Shown piece after piece: positions 30,578 to 41,719 of a stretch of DNA of 45,684 nucleotides (within the stretch, counting starts at the first letter, position 1; each line of letters starts with the position of its first letter). Below the pieces are notes generated by a model. It saw only the letters and a list, made by a program, of their open reading frames with translations. It was not told the DNA's origin and did not search any database. The position numbers and the translations under genes were made by a program. The DNA is from Spirogloea muscicola (lineage: Eukaryota; Streptophyta; Zygnematophyceae; Spirogloeales; Spirogloeaceae): the NCBI GenBank assembly GCA_009602725.1, contig WELB01000008.1, positions 258,929 through 304,612 of the forward strand, given 5' to 3'.

Positions 30578-33500
30578 ATGGACGCCGGCGTCGCCGTCGC
30601 AACTCTGCAGGCCGCCGTCACGCCGCCGCGCACGGCGGCGGCGGCCGCTGCCGCGCGACTCCTGCGCCGCCAAACGGCCGCCATCAGAACGGCGGCCGCT
30701 CCTCGGCTCGCTTCGGCTGTCATCTCGCAGCCCCGTCCTGGGCTTCCTCCGAGCCAAGGGAGGCTCCGCTGCGCGGGCTACTGGCCGCCTCGGCCCGACG
30801 TCTTGAAATCCTGCCGGCGGCCTTCCCATTACGATGTGGCCTCCGAAGCCAGGCCGTTGCGGTGGCGCTCGCTGGCGTGGCAGAGCTGCCGGCTGTCGAG
30901 GAGACGGCAGCCACCAGCGGCCCCTCCAGCGGTGACAGCGGAACTTACTCTGGGAGTTACGGCGCCGAGCAGATCACGGTGAGGGCCCAAATCCTCTCCA
31001 TCCTGGCTGCGGTTAACTGTCAGGTCCTACCGCCTTAGTGCAATCAGTTAAGCACCTCAAAAGCATTGGCGATTTAGAGCCTGGTCGGGTTGTGCAGCAT
31101 CGGTCGCCACCCTGATGTAAACGAGCGCCACCCAGCCGCCATTCCGACTTGTTGCAGCTTCAGCGTGCTTGCTTGCTGGTCCCATGCACTGGCTGTGGGG
31201 CTGCTCTGGGAGCTCGCTGTTTAGGGTTTAAGGCTAAGAGGTGCAGGCGCGAAACTGTCGGGCGTCTCGCTGCTAATCTCCTTGTCTGAGATGCAGTTAG
31301 AGCTCCACTTTGGCTGCTGATCGTTGTCCTGTTCTTATATTGGAAAGCAAGACATTTGAAAAGCAACACCAGGTCCAGCTCCTGGAGCTCCCGGCATTAG
31401 CATCACTTGAAAAAGTTGACGGTTGGAGAGTCGACGCGTTGGGGTGAATATATGAAAATGGAGTGCTTGAACTGCAGTCTCAGGAATGATACTCCTAGAT
31501 AAAAGTTATACTCTCCTGTCAACATTGGGTTGCCGACTAATAGCTGAGAGCAGAATGCAGTACGTGCTCCAGTGCCGCAGAGAAAGTCTTCCTTGGCGGC
31601 TCTTGAAGTATGGTGGCATGGCCTGCTGCTAATCTGGTGGTTGTGGCTGCTACCATATGTTACGTGCAGGTGCTGGAAGGCCTGGATCCCGTGCGAAAGC
31701 GGCCGAGAATGTATATTGGCGGCACCGGCGCCCGCGGCCTCCACCACCTGGTTGTCTGTGAATGCTTTGGCACCCTGCAGCATGATGTTACTTGGCACCC
31801 CGCAGCACAGTGTCGAGGCATTTTTCCTCGCCTTGATTTACATTACTAAACGCTTGCAGTCTGCATTGCTCATGGTCAGGTGTACGAGGTGGTAGATAAA
31901 GCCATTGACGAGGCGCAGGCTGGCTTTGCCTCCTTGGTAGAGGTGGTGCTGTGTGCAGACGGCTCCGCGGCTGTGAGCGACAATGGGAGGGGGGTGCGCT
32001 CTCCCGTATGCCTGAAGGCAAGCCTGGGTCAGGCCTCAGGGTTGGACGTTGTGGACGTTGTTTTGCATGTGCGGCTTACTTATCACTTTCAGCCTTCAGC
32101 ACAGTTGCTAGGCATGTGGATTGTCAGGATCTCTGACTTTATCTCAAGGCCATTTTGCGGAAGCACGTGACCTGGTCCTCGACCTCGCAGATCGCAACCG
32201 ACCTTCACCCTGCCACGGGCAAGTCAGCGCTAGAGACAGTGCTCATGGTGACCTCCCAACCCCAAGACTTGGTCTATGTGTAATCTGTGGCTGTAAATCC
32301 AGGGTATAGGGTCATTGTTGCAAGTGCATAGGTGCAGCAATGTTTTTCAATGTGTTCATCAGTCCCAACCCTTGTCATTTTCATTTTCATTACAGCCAGC
32401 AAATGCACCCAGCCTTCAGCACCTTCAGCCTGTGATCTTGTGGAAGGGACTGTAGATGATGTGACTCTGGGCCCGGCCCTTGCAGGTGCTGCATGCAGGA
32501 GGCAAATTTGGCGGCGCTGGCAGTGGGTACAAGGTCTCTGGCGGCCTCCATGGAGGTGGCATTTCTGTTGTCAATGCTCTGTCAGAGGTCAGTCCCCTTT
32601 CTACTGCCTCAGTTCACAAGCTTCCACTTGGTTTGCAAGCCCTGCAGATATTGATGACGGGAATGTGGAGGCTAAAAGCTCAACCTGTAGTACAAGCCGT
32701 GCTGATGATGTGCACAATGCACACCTGCCGGTTGTGGCAGAGATTGGAAGTGACAGTCTGGAGGAATGGGCAGGAGTATCAGCAGGCATTTTGCCGAGAC
32801 GAGCCCGTGGCGCCTCTGGCAAGCCACCCTCTCCCTGACAATGAGCAGGGGCCATACTGGCAGGAGGGTGGTCTTTCTGCCTGACCCCCTAGAGCAAGTG
32901 CCCCCATCCTCAATGTCGCAAGTTCAGTTGATGACCACCCGCATGCAAGGTCGCCAGTACAGAGCCACTGCTGCTGACAGTATCCTCTCCACTTGCAGTA
33001 TCACAACAACAACTGGGTTGACTTTGGCACCATTCATCTCGGCTACGCGAGCTAGCCTTCCTAAATTCGAGGGTATGAGACCGACAAACACATGCATTGC
33101 ATCCGCCAGTGCAATGGTGCGTCTTGGCTTTATTAGCAATCTCCGTCCTCCCTGGAAACTTTGAGGCTCTGGTTCATGAGATCAGGACCTTGGGGAAGAT
33201 GCAGGTGCAAGTCTGGGGCGCACGAGGAGCAGTCTGTCGAAGAGAAGAGCCGCACTTCTGAATTCTGCTTTTCGAACGGACTGAAAGACTACCTCACATG
33301 GCTAAACAGTGACAAGGTTAGGCCTTTGACCAGCAGCACAACTTGCAATCTGCCATCAAGCTGTATTGGCGATGTGGTAAAAGGGCTGGGTTTTCCGATG
33401 AACGTGCTGTTGCAACCCGTATAAGAGTAGTATACAAGTGGTGCCTAAGCATCCTAACCCAGAATGGCTGGTCTGCCTGTTTAGGAGCACCTGCATGAGA

Positions 33501-34105
33501 CTATTGTGTTCTAGAAGGAGAGAGACGGTGTCACTGTGAATGTTGCTCTACAGTGGTAAGGCAAGGACAAACTGTCTCCCACATTGAGCAGGGTGTCGTT
33601 TGCTCCAATTGTTATACTAGTTTCTATGTATCTATCAGGATTGACTTAGTCCTCACGTGAGATGCGTGCCCCGCCGTCACTGCACCAGGTGCTTAAATTC
33701 GCACACAGATACTTTACTGGGTTACGCCAACATAATACGGATCTCAGATGGTGGTAGTCATGTTGAGGGTCTGAAGTCCGCGGGTCACTCGCTCCCTCAA
33801 CACGTTAGGTCGCAAAAGCAAGCTTCTCAAGGTGTTTCCTTGTACCAATTGCTTATTGACATGTGACGAAATCATGCCCAAGCTGACATGCACAAACTAG
33901 TCAAGAGGTTGCTGACAATGACAATTGTCCTGACAACCTGCATGCTTGTTTCTACAGTTCTCGTGCTTGATTACAATCTTTGGGATCTGACAAGCCCTCA
34001 ATTCTCTTTCCACGTCAGGACAAGGACGAGAACCTCGCAGGGGAGCATGTTCGGGAGGGCTCACCTGTGTGTTTTTTGTCAAAGTGCCCAACCCTGAGTC
34101 TTCTT
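30578..34105 (+). pseudogene. gyrB: DNA gyrase subunit B, 5' part (organelle-type), truncated and frameshifted
   Basis: Exons of a plastid/cyanobacterial-type GyrB, all GT-AG: first exon to 30,978 (ends AEQIT), 31,670-31,750 ([18 protein letters not shown]), 31,880-31,993 (VYEVVDKAIDEA to SDNGRG), 32,191-32,247, 32,486-32,587 ([26 protein letters not shown]), 32,741 to about 32,900, 32,999-33,072, about 33,206-33,316, 33,515-33,555, 33,689-33,831, and 34,019 to the break at about 34,105. GyrB supplies the ATPase and TOPRIM of gyrase. A presequence-like frame starts at 30,578 but is one frame off AEQIT. Damage includes an extra G near 32,846 (the inverted copy keeps frame), a missing base near 33,015, an extra base near 33,778 and a missing base near 34,053. 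ATPase residues are also altered: the Mg-binding Asn (N46 in E. coli numbering) is Lys, RPGMYIG is RPRMYIG, and GLHGVG is GLHGGG. Later exons, including TOPRIM, are absent. The start codon is uncertain. Confidence 0.85.
32140..34105 (+). repeat. Left arm of gyrB inverted repeat (right arm 39,640-41,565)
   Basis: Exons and introns of the two gyrB copies align in opposite orientation from CTCAAGGCCATT (about 32,144; complement near 41,560) to GTGCCCAACCCTGAGTCT (about 34,103; complement near 39,640). Divergence is visible in most lines, on the order of a tenth of positions with small indels. The spacer between arms is about 5.5 kb. Confidence 0.85.
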
Positions 34106-34825
34106 TCGCCCACTGCTCCTCCTTGCTTGCCAGCACCCACGCCACCTTCCTTGATTTGCTGCCGGCCTGCTTCGGTTCGGAGCCTGCCGCCGTTACCGCC
34201 ATGGGCAAGAATAAATGGCTCGCACATAGATATATAGCATAGCAAGAAGGCCGTCTTTGCCATGGGCAAGAAGGCGAGGAAGTAGCGCGGCGCATCGCCT
34301 GAGCCCCAAGCTTCTTCGTCGCCTGAGCCCCAACAGAGTGACGGTAATGCCACGGGACCGGGGGATTCGGTTGGTGCCCTTAACAGGGCACCAACGACAG
34401 ACTTCCTCAACAGGGCGAACCATCACGGGGCTCGTCGCCACGCGGCGAGCAGCTGGGGCGCCTCCCGGGCTACGCGGCACGCCGTCGGCGCAGGCACCAC
34501 GTGGGCTCTGCGGCTGGCAGCCGACGCACGGGTGAGCCGCCGCAAGGCTGGGCCCGGCAGGCGGGCGCAAGCTTTGGGGGCCCCCTGCCCCGCAAAGGGG
34601 CGCCTGTCAGGCCCCCCCCGCTACTTCTGAAGCGCGCGCTGCCCGCGCGATGGCTGCTGCCTCAGGGTCTCGGCAGAGTGCCGCTTTTCCTGCCTCGAGT
34701 TATTCAGATTTGCTGTTGCTCACTCGCGGCTACTGAGCATCCATCCCGAATTGCGTCTGCATCGTCTTGTGCTTTTTAGTGTAGTCCTCTTTCGGCATCT
34801 TTTCTTTTTTGGATTTGGATATTGT
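34106..34825. other. GC-rich spacer with a short perfect hairpin
   Basis: It begins where gyrB homology breaks. It contains a plus-strand ATGGGCAAGAA motif twice (34,200 and 34,261), each followed soon by a stop, and a GC-rich block to about 34,650. At 34,370-34,395 an 11-bp perfect stem (GTTGGTGCCCT) encloses TAAC. No known protein was recognised. Confidence 0.4.
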
Positions 34826-35000
34826 CCTTCTTTTTGGGCTGGCTTTGCCAGCCCCTCTTCTCTAAGGGCGAGCACTTTCTTGAAAGGGCCGAGGGCTGCC
34901 TTTGGGCTGGCCTCTCACAGCCCTTGCCCCCAATTGGAGAGCCACTTCTTCTCACAGCCACTGCCTAATATTGGAGGGACTCTTTCTCGTGGGAGGCCAG
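34826..35000 (+). repeat. Hairpin modules
   Basis: A near-perfect GGGCTGGC-TTT-GCCAGCCC module with arm CTCTTCTCTAAGGGCGAGCA is followed by a GGGCTGGCC/CAGCCC module with arm TTGCCCCCAATTGGAGAGCC, and then by partial ones. The arms match those at 26.0 kb (minus) and 17.6 kb. Confidence 0.65.
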
Positions 35001-35289
35001 CACGGCAGGAATGGACGAGGTCCCAAGGGGCGGCAAGCGCTCGTTCACACAGCTGTGCAAGCACCCACGAAGGATGTTCGTTTGCTCAGCAAATTTCTGG
35101 GAGGGGGCCCGCTCGCAACGCCCGCCGTTCGGGGAAACGCGTGCATCGAGAGGTGGGGCGGCCGGAGCGGCCAGGTGCGGAGACAAGCACATCCCTCGGG
35201 GGCAGATAGAATGCGGCTGCTGATATTAAAGAATCGGCTGTAAATTGCCAGCCAGATGCATATAGGTGTTCATGACGGAGCCAAAGGCT

Positions 35290-35945
35290 AGGCAGACAGG
35301 GCGCCCTCAATAACCCCGTGTCAGCAGTAGGGAGTCAGATGAGCTGAGGGGAGGAAGAGCAACCCCGCTGGCAGACCAGAGGCTGCTGCAAGGGCGCGAC
35401 CAGCCCGGCTATGCAAAGCAATCGCCTGGGACCGCTGTAGGCATATAGACAAACGCATTCGGTAGCAGGACACAAGATCCGAAGGCACCGAGCCACCGGG
35501 AAGGGCTGCGCCCTGTTCCCAGCGCCGCTGGTCAGCTTGAGAGGCCAGCAGCAAAAGTAGGGAGGCCCACCGACCCCCGTAACACCATGGATGTCCATGG
35601 CCAGGAGAGAAGGCGCGCGGGGCGCATGAATTGAAAGGGAGGCCAATTCAAGCCAATACATTGTTCAGGCAGAGTCGAGTGCAGACTAAACAAAAAAGGC
35701 CAGGGGGTAAAGGTATCACCCGCCGGGTGGTCCTTGTACTTACTCAACTTCTTCTGTTTGGCCACCTTCGCGGCATAGCCGGTCTCAGAAATAATGGGGC
35801 CCTTCGTCCAGAAGCTGTCGGTTAGGACGACGTCCATGAGGAGCCGCTTGCCACCTCCCAGGGGGACGCCAACCAGATCGACACTCCTCGTCTGAGGGAC
35901 CCCGTTGCGTAGTGGGACGGGGGGTCCCACAAGCTGCGGGGGGAC
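35290..35945 (-). mobile_element. LINE endonuclease-domain fragment interrupted by a small insertion
   Basis: The minus-strand reading VPQTRSVDLVGVPLGGGKRL, then LLMDVVLTDSF, KYKDHPAGDTF, (insertion), AMDIHG, SDLVSCYRMRLSICLQRSQ and RAGRALAAASG ends in TPYC. It matches the 9.1-kb plus-strand fragment and the shared domain. A 92-bp insertion splits it at 35,606-35,697, and at least one further frameshift exists next to it. The RT region and the CCHC knuckle are missing. Confidence 0.75.
35606..35697 (+). mobile_element. 92-bp SINE-like insertion with 7-bp target duplication
   Basis: The insertion is flanked by direct repeats GGCCAGG (35,599-35,605 and 35,698-35,704) and ends in six A on the plus strand, as a retroposed copy would. 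Its body equals the complement of the LINE terminal repeat (contains GGCCAATTCAAGCCAATACA). It interrupts the LINE endonuclease reading between DHPAGDTFTP and AMDIHG, so insertion is directly shown. Confidence 0.75.
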
Positions 35946-36117
35946 TTGTCAGGAGTGCGCCGAAGGTGCCCCTCCGCTTACCCCGGGCCAGACCACCCCG
36001 GCAGCACCACCTCCGCCGCCGCGCCGCGCCTCGTCTCTGACACCATTTCCTGCCCCGCTGCTCCTCTCCCTCCGCGACCGCTCACCAGCTCCACCATCAC
36101 TGCCTCGTCCCGCCGCC

Positions 36118-37293
36118 ATGCCCGCGGCCTGCCCCGCCGCCGACGGCCCAAACCACCGCCCCCGTGCCGTGGCAGCAGCTGCGGCCCCGGCCCTCCGCCC
36201 CTCGCCAGTCGTCGCCGCCAACCGCGCCATGCTCAACGGCAGCGGCGTCGCGGCCGCCGGCGCTCCGGCCGACCTGCCATTCGACTACTTCCGAAAGGTA
36301 GCGGCTGCTTGATCGCCCTCGCATCGAAGTCGCTGAGTCGGGGCGATCGAGTCGTTGCCCGCCGCATGCCCCTGCACGGCCGAGCTCGTCAACAGGGCCG
36401 GCTGATGACCGCCGTGCCGTGTGCCGCTCCTGGTGCAGGCAGCACTGGCCGCATTCCGTTCGCAAGCGCAGATTTCGGAGCTGGACGCCGTGTGCAGCTT
36501 GTTCTGCGCCCTACACAGCTTGCTGGGCGAGCTCCAGGCCCACGGCGTGCACCTCTGCCGGCCCCTTCCGCTGACTCGCGACGACTACCTCGCGCAGCGG
36601 CTGCTAACCGCTGTGTTTGCGGACGCTTCCTATGCCGTAGAAGTGTCACCTTCCCCGCTGACTCGCGAGCAGGACGCGGCGCTCATCGACGACCTCAAGC
36701 ATCGGCTCCTGACCGCTGCGCTTGCGATCACTACCCGTTGCGTGCCAGTGTTACCACTGCCTGCGCTGCTCAGGCCCTTCATCGGAGAAAGAGTGCTCGC
36801 TTTCGTCGGAGAGGTCCGCCAGGAAAGCCCCAGCAGCGGCAGCACTGGCGGGCGGCCGCCAGCCCCCCAGACCCTGCCACTCCCGCCATCACCGTTCACG
36901 CCCGTGAGCGACGAGCAATCCTTCGACGTGACACTGGGGTCGCCGTCGACCCCTCTATTTGCACTTCCGCACCTATTCTCTCTTCTCTGGCAGTTTACAG
37001 CCGATTTTTTAATATCAGCAGCCGCTTGACTGTTCTCTAGGAAAGCAGGCGCGGCACTGGCCCGTGGCAGGACTTCCTGGCACGGACCTCACCACCTCAC
37101 CACTGCCTGCGCTGTTCGGCTCCTTCCTCGGAGAAGAAGTGCTCGCCGTCCTCGGAGAGGGCCGCCGGGAAAGCCTCAGCAGCGGCAGCTCTGGCGGGCT
37201 GCTGCCAGCCACCCAAACCCTGCCACTCCCGCCGTCAGCGTTCACGCCCGCGAGCGACGAGCAATCCTTCGACGTGACACTGGGGTCGCTGTA
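36118..37293 (+). CDS. Hypothetical two-exon gene with internal tandem duplication
   Basis: A start at 36,118 gives MPAACPAADGPNHRP through DLPFDYFRK, where GTAGCGG may be a donor (about 36,298). A second exon after TGGTGCAG (about 36,440) reads ALAAFRSQAQISELDAVCSL, then FCALHSLLGELQAHGV, RDDYLAQRLLTAVFADASYA and REQDAALIDDLKHRLLTAAL. The next ~250 bases (36,745-36,990: PALLRPFIGERVLAFVGEV to DEQSFDVTLGS) are repeated at about 37,095-37,340 (PALFGSFLGEEVLAVLGEG to DEQSFDVTLGSL and a stop). LINE-type sequence containing TTTAATATCAGCAGCCGC intervenes at about 36,990-37,025. I do not recognise the protein. Helical, Leu/Ala-rich composition suggests a real fold. The insertion between repeat units may have ended the original frame. 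Confidence 0.4.
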
Positions 37294-37344
37294 GACCCCT
37301 TTATTCGCACCTCCACACCTATTTTCTCTTCTCTGGGAAAGCAG

Positions 37345-37915
37345 GCGCGGGGCTGGCCCGTGGCAGGACTTCCTGAACACGGACCTTGTCGTGCCACCTA
37401 GTATCAATTGCCAGAATACGTCAATAAGGCAAAATTGGTAAAGCTTAGGTGACATGTTGAAGTCCACGTGGCCGGCTACGCCAAACACTGTAAAAGAACG
37501 TAGAAAACGAGGAAATAGGTATTGCTTGGTTGAAGATGAGATAGAAACGTATAGAGAATGTATTGTTGAATGAGAAAGATAAACCTGGAGCGCGTGATGA
37601 AAGATTGCCAATATAGTAAAAGCGACGGAAACTCGAAGCAATCAACAGAATGCGAGGACCAGATCCGGGACTGATATCCAGTAACTGTCACATTAACAGT
37701 AACGGTAATAGTATCGTTTTTTTTAAAATAACGAAATCTCACAGCGCCCAAAAATAGGGTCTTCGGACTAGTAACCAGTATCGCTCCCAAGCACAGGTTC
37801 TTCGAACCAGTAATCAGTGTCGGCTCAAAGTATACTGAAGAAGCATGCTTGGTGCACTTAAGCTTTGAATCTATCGAGAAGAGTGCAGAATCAAGAATAG
37901 CGGGCTTCAAAATGT
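37345..37915. other. AT-rich stretch, nothing recognised
   Basis: Clearly lower GC than its surroundings. A degenerate repeat of about 25 bases (CTTCGGACTAGTAACCAGT; CTTCGAACCAGTAATCAGT) occurs at about 37,760 and 37,802. It follows the last recognisable exon of the inverted gyrB copy and may contain its unrecognised terminal intron. Confidence 0.35.
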
Positions 37916-40900
37916 ACACACCTTCGAATCGCTCGATATTGTAGACGACGTTGGAGACAAGCTGGCCAGGTACCTCTGAATGTCTTCACCGCTGTAGCAA
38001 TACTGCACGTGCTGTCCAGGCTCAACCTGCACAGCATCAGCGACAGGTAAGTTGCCATGATACCTGCTGTAGTGGACTGAGCGTGACTGCTGACAGGCAA
38101 TGAGCCCAGTGTGGCCGAGGATGGTCCTCAGTCTGTGAATAGCCTCTTACAGCAACTACCACAAATCTTGGCAAAGCAGTGGCAAGCCTTGGTGAGGGTG
38201 CTCTGCCCCAGTCTTAAGTAGCAACAACACAGCCAGTGGTTTTGACCTTGTAAAGTGGTGGGACGCCCATGTGGATATGCCCTCTGTCAAAGAGCTCCCT
38301 CTGCGGCCATGAGAAGTGCAACATGCACTTGCAGGCAGATGAGTGCTGCATATATCTGAGCGATGATGAGGTTGGTGCATGCAACACTGACCATGAAAGC
38401 ATTAACATTTATAGCAGGTGCAGTCTGCAAGATGGCACCAGCATACCTGGTATCTAAAGAGGAATGTCAAAAGAACTATCTACATCAGCGTTGGTCATGA
38501 TAATAATCTTGTGGTACCGCAGCGCTTGCTTGTCAAAGTATTCCCTCTACAAATTGTATCCAATTGTTATCCATCAGTGACTGCAGCAGGAAAAAATATC
38601 CTGCAAATCATACATCAGGCAATTTACAAACACTATTGCGTTATGCTGCAAAAAGTGCACAGCCATTCAAACTTCAAGCCAAGGCCCAACCCAAGGATGA
38701 GGTTCTAAAGCTCCTGATTCTTCCAAATTGCCGCGTCGTCCTTCCGTGCAATGTCCAGGATCTTCCCCCGAGGGGTAGCACAGCCTGTCATGCGATTTGT
38801 ATTATGTCAATTGTGTACCTATAGTGCCCGGCCAAAGACACCTGCTTCCTTATCAATCTGATGTCTCTCCATGGAGAGACAAGAAGCTGACAAAGACGCT
38901 CAGCTTACTCGTACGCAAGGCATGAATTAGAACCTGGAATCGACGATCGCGTCGCTGCATGGCACTGCCTCCAGCAAAGTCACCTCCAACAATTAATATT
39001 TCTGCAACGTGGCAAAGCGGAGTCCTTGCTCAATCACAGCTACATGCTACTAGCAGCTACACGTCTTGAGCTGCCAGCTGCAGCAGGTTGTAGTATGGTG
39101 TGCCCTGACCAGACAAATCGGGGTCAGTGCAGGAGCATTCTGCAAGCTTCCCAAGCAGAGTGGAAGACTTGAGCACACTCTTCCTCCAAACAAGCTCCCG
39201 AGCTTTCTATGCTGCCTCAGCTGCCTAGCAGTAAAAGCAGCTTGTTTAGAAACGTCAGATGACAAGGTACACAGCTGCTTCGTACAAAAACTTCACTGTA
39301 CATCGTACATGACAATGAGGTTTTACCCGTACAGCCTGGAGGGCCTTGTCAATGATGGCCTCCAGCGTGGAGGGGTGCGTCTCCACGTACTCTGTAACAA
39401 ATTCATCCACCGCTTGCTCCACAACCTTGCGAACCTCCGGGTTGCCGAGCCTTGTTTGCAACAGGGCCAACAATGAATTCCTCAATGAGTCCACCGACTA
39501 CTTAAAGTGACAGCAGCCACCTGGTGCCGATCCTGACGAGAGAGTGCTGCAAGAGCAACTTGTCATGATTGAAGTTGATCCGTAGAAGGAACCAGTGGGC
39601 AGCACAGGACCAAGTACCTAACTCAATCCTTCAGACTCAGGGCTGGGCACTTTGACAGCAATCACACAGGTGAGGCCCTCCCGAGCATGCTCCCCTGCGA
39701 GGTTCTCGTCCTTGTCCTGACGTGGAAGTACAATTGAGGGCTTGTCAGATCCTACAGATGGTCATCAAGGACGAGAAATGTATGACAAGCATGCAGGTCG
39801 TCAGACCGATTGTCATGGTCATCAGCCTCTTGACTAGTCTGTGCATGTGAGCTTGAACATACTTTCTTCACATGTCAAATATGCGATTCATGCAAGGAAA
39901 CACCTTGAGGAGCTTGCTCTTGCGACCTAACGTGTTAAGGGAGTGAGTGACTGCAGACACTCAACATGATTACCACCATCTGAGGTCCGTATGCTATTGG
40001 CGTAACCCCGTAAAGGATCTGTGTACGAGTTTGAGCACCTGGTGCAATGACGCATTTCAATTGAGAACTGCTCCATTACGGATAAACACATTAAAAGTAG
40101 TGCAACATTTGGAGCAAAAGACACCCTGCTCACCCTGCTCAACTGGGAAAGTGTTTCTCCTTGCCTCACCACTGTAGCGCAACATCTACAGTGACACCGT
40201 CTCTCTCCTTCTAGAACACAATAGGCTCACGGAGGTGCTCCTGAATTGGCAGACCAGTTTTTTAGGGTCAGGATGCTTAGGCACCTCTTGTGTACTACTC
40301 TTTTACGGGTTGCAACAGCACGTTCTGCAAAAAACCAAGCCCTTTGCCACATCGCCAATACAGCTTGGTGGCAGAGTGCAAGTTATGCTGCTGGTCAAAG
40401 GCCCAACCTTGTCACCATTTAGCCATGTGAGGTAGTCTTTTAGTCAATTCAGGAAGTGGAATACAGAAATGCGGCTCTTCTCTTTGACAGCATGCTCCTC
40501 GTGCAGCCTAATTTGCACCTGCATCTCACCCAAGGTCCTGATAAAAGTAGAGCTTCACACTTTCCAGGGAGGACACATTGCTACAAAAGCCAAGACGCAG
40601 CTTTGCACTAGAGAATGCAATGCATGTGTGTGTCGTTCTCATACCTTCGGATTCAGGAAGGCTAGCTCGCGTAGCAAGGATGAATAGTGCCAAAGTCAAG
40701 CCCAGTTGTGGTTGTGAGTACTGCAAGTGGAGGGGATACTGTCAGCAGCAGTGGCTCTGTACTGGCGACCTTGCATGCGGGTGGTCATCGACTGCATTTA
40801 TGACATTGAGGATGGGGGCACTTGCTCTGGGGGTCAGGCAGAGAGACCACCCTCGTGCCGGTACGGCCCTGCTCATTGTCAGGGAGAGGGTGGCTTGCCA

Positions 40901-41565
40901 GAGGCGCCACAAGCTCGCCCCTGCTGATACTCCTGCCCATTTCTCTAGACTATCACTTCCATTTTCTGCCACAGCCGGCTAGTTGCCTTGCGCACCATCA
41001 TCACAGCTCGTACTACAGGTAGAGATAATTTAGCTCCTACATTCTCCTCATCGCTCATCTGCAGGGCTTGCAAACCAAGTGGAAGGTTACGAATGAGGCA
41101 GTAGAAAGGGGACTGACCTGTGACAGAGCATTCACAACAGAGACGCCAACTCCATGAAGGCCGCCAGAGACCTTGTACCCACTGCCATCACCGCCAAATC
41201 TGCCTCCTGCATGCAGCACCTGCAGGGGCCGGGCCCAGAGCCACATCATGTGCACTCCCTTCCGCAGGATCACAGGCTGAAAGTGCTGAAGGCTGGGAGT
41301 ACATTTGCTGACTGTCGTGCAAATGAGCATGACAAGGGTTGGAACTGACTAAGACCTTCACTACCATTGCTGCACCTATGCACTTGCAACACTGACCCCT
41401 GAACCCGAAACTTACAACCACAATTTATATCCTGGGTCAGGAGGTCACCGTGTGCACTGTCTCTAGCGCTGACTTGCCCGTGGCAGGATGAAGGTTGGTC
41501 GGGATCTGCGAGGTCGAGGACGAGTCATGAGCTTCCACGGAATGGCCTTGATCTAAGTCAGCAAA
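37916..41565 (-). pseudogene. gyrB: DNA gyrase subunit B, inverted copy lacking the 5' exons
   Basis: On the minus strand homology starts at about 41,565, just before TNLHPATGKSALETV, and continues with 41,118-41,219 ([26 protein letters not shown]). Downstream exons include [17 protein letters not shown] (about 39,700) and 39,327 to about 39,456 ([19 protein letters not shown]). A further exon near 39,170 reads KARELVWRKSVL. The TOPRIM exons follow near 38,990 (GGDFAGGSAMQRRDRRFQ), 38,780 (GKILDIARKDDAAIWKNQEL), 38,500 (ALRYHKIIIMTNADVD), 38,300 (QRELFDRGHIHMGVPPLYKV) and 38,030-37,925 (QYCYSGEDI to ERFEG). Disabling changes are a TAG for Trp in VTVWRNG (near 40,960), an 11-base deletion beside it, TGA for Gly near 40,460, a TAG before KAREL, and TAG for Gln in NQELQNLI. 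In TOPRIM the catalytic Glu of EGDS is Gly and the first Asp of DADVD is Asn. The three N-terminal exons and the last exons are missing. Confidence 0.85.
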
Positions 41566-41719
41566 TCCAGGAAGTCTGCTAGGTTGAGACAAGTAGTAAC
41601 ACCTACACCAGGCTACACTTAGGCGATGAGTGGTAACAACTAAGTCAATTCACCTATTCTTAAGTACGACTAAGAGGTAAGGCATGCTGTGGGTTGCACC
41701 AGCATGCGGTGGTGATGTA

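Noticed and set aside
33515-33555. Stop codon TAG before KERDGVTV in gyrB
   Set aside because: The TAG lies in TTGTGTTCTAG, which works as a splice acceptor in both copies. The exon starts after it, so it is not a nonsense mutation.
37916-41565. Reassigned TAG codon
   Set aside because: TAG replaces Trp, Arg and Gln positions in the gyrB copy and also appears in the LINE, with TGA and indels too. The deacetylase has no in-frame TAG. Ordinary pseudogene decay explains it.
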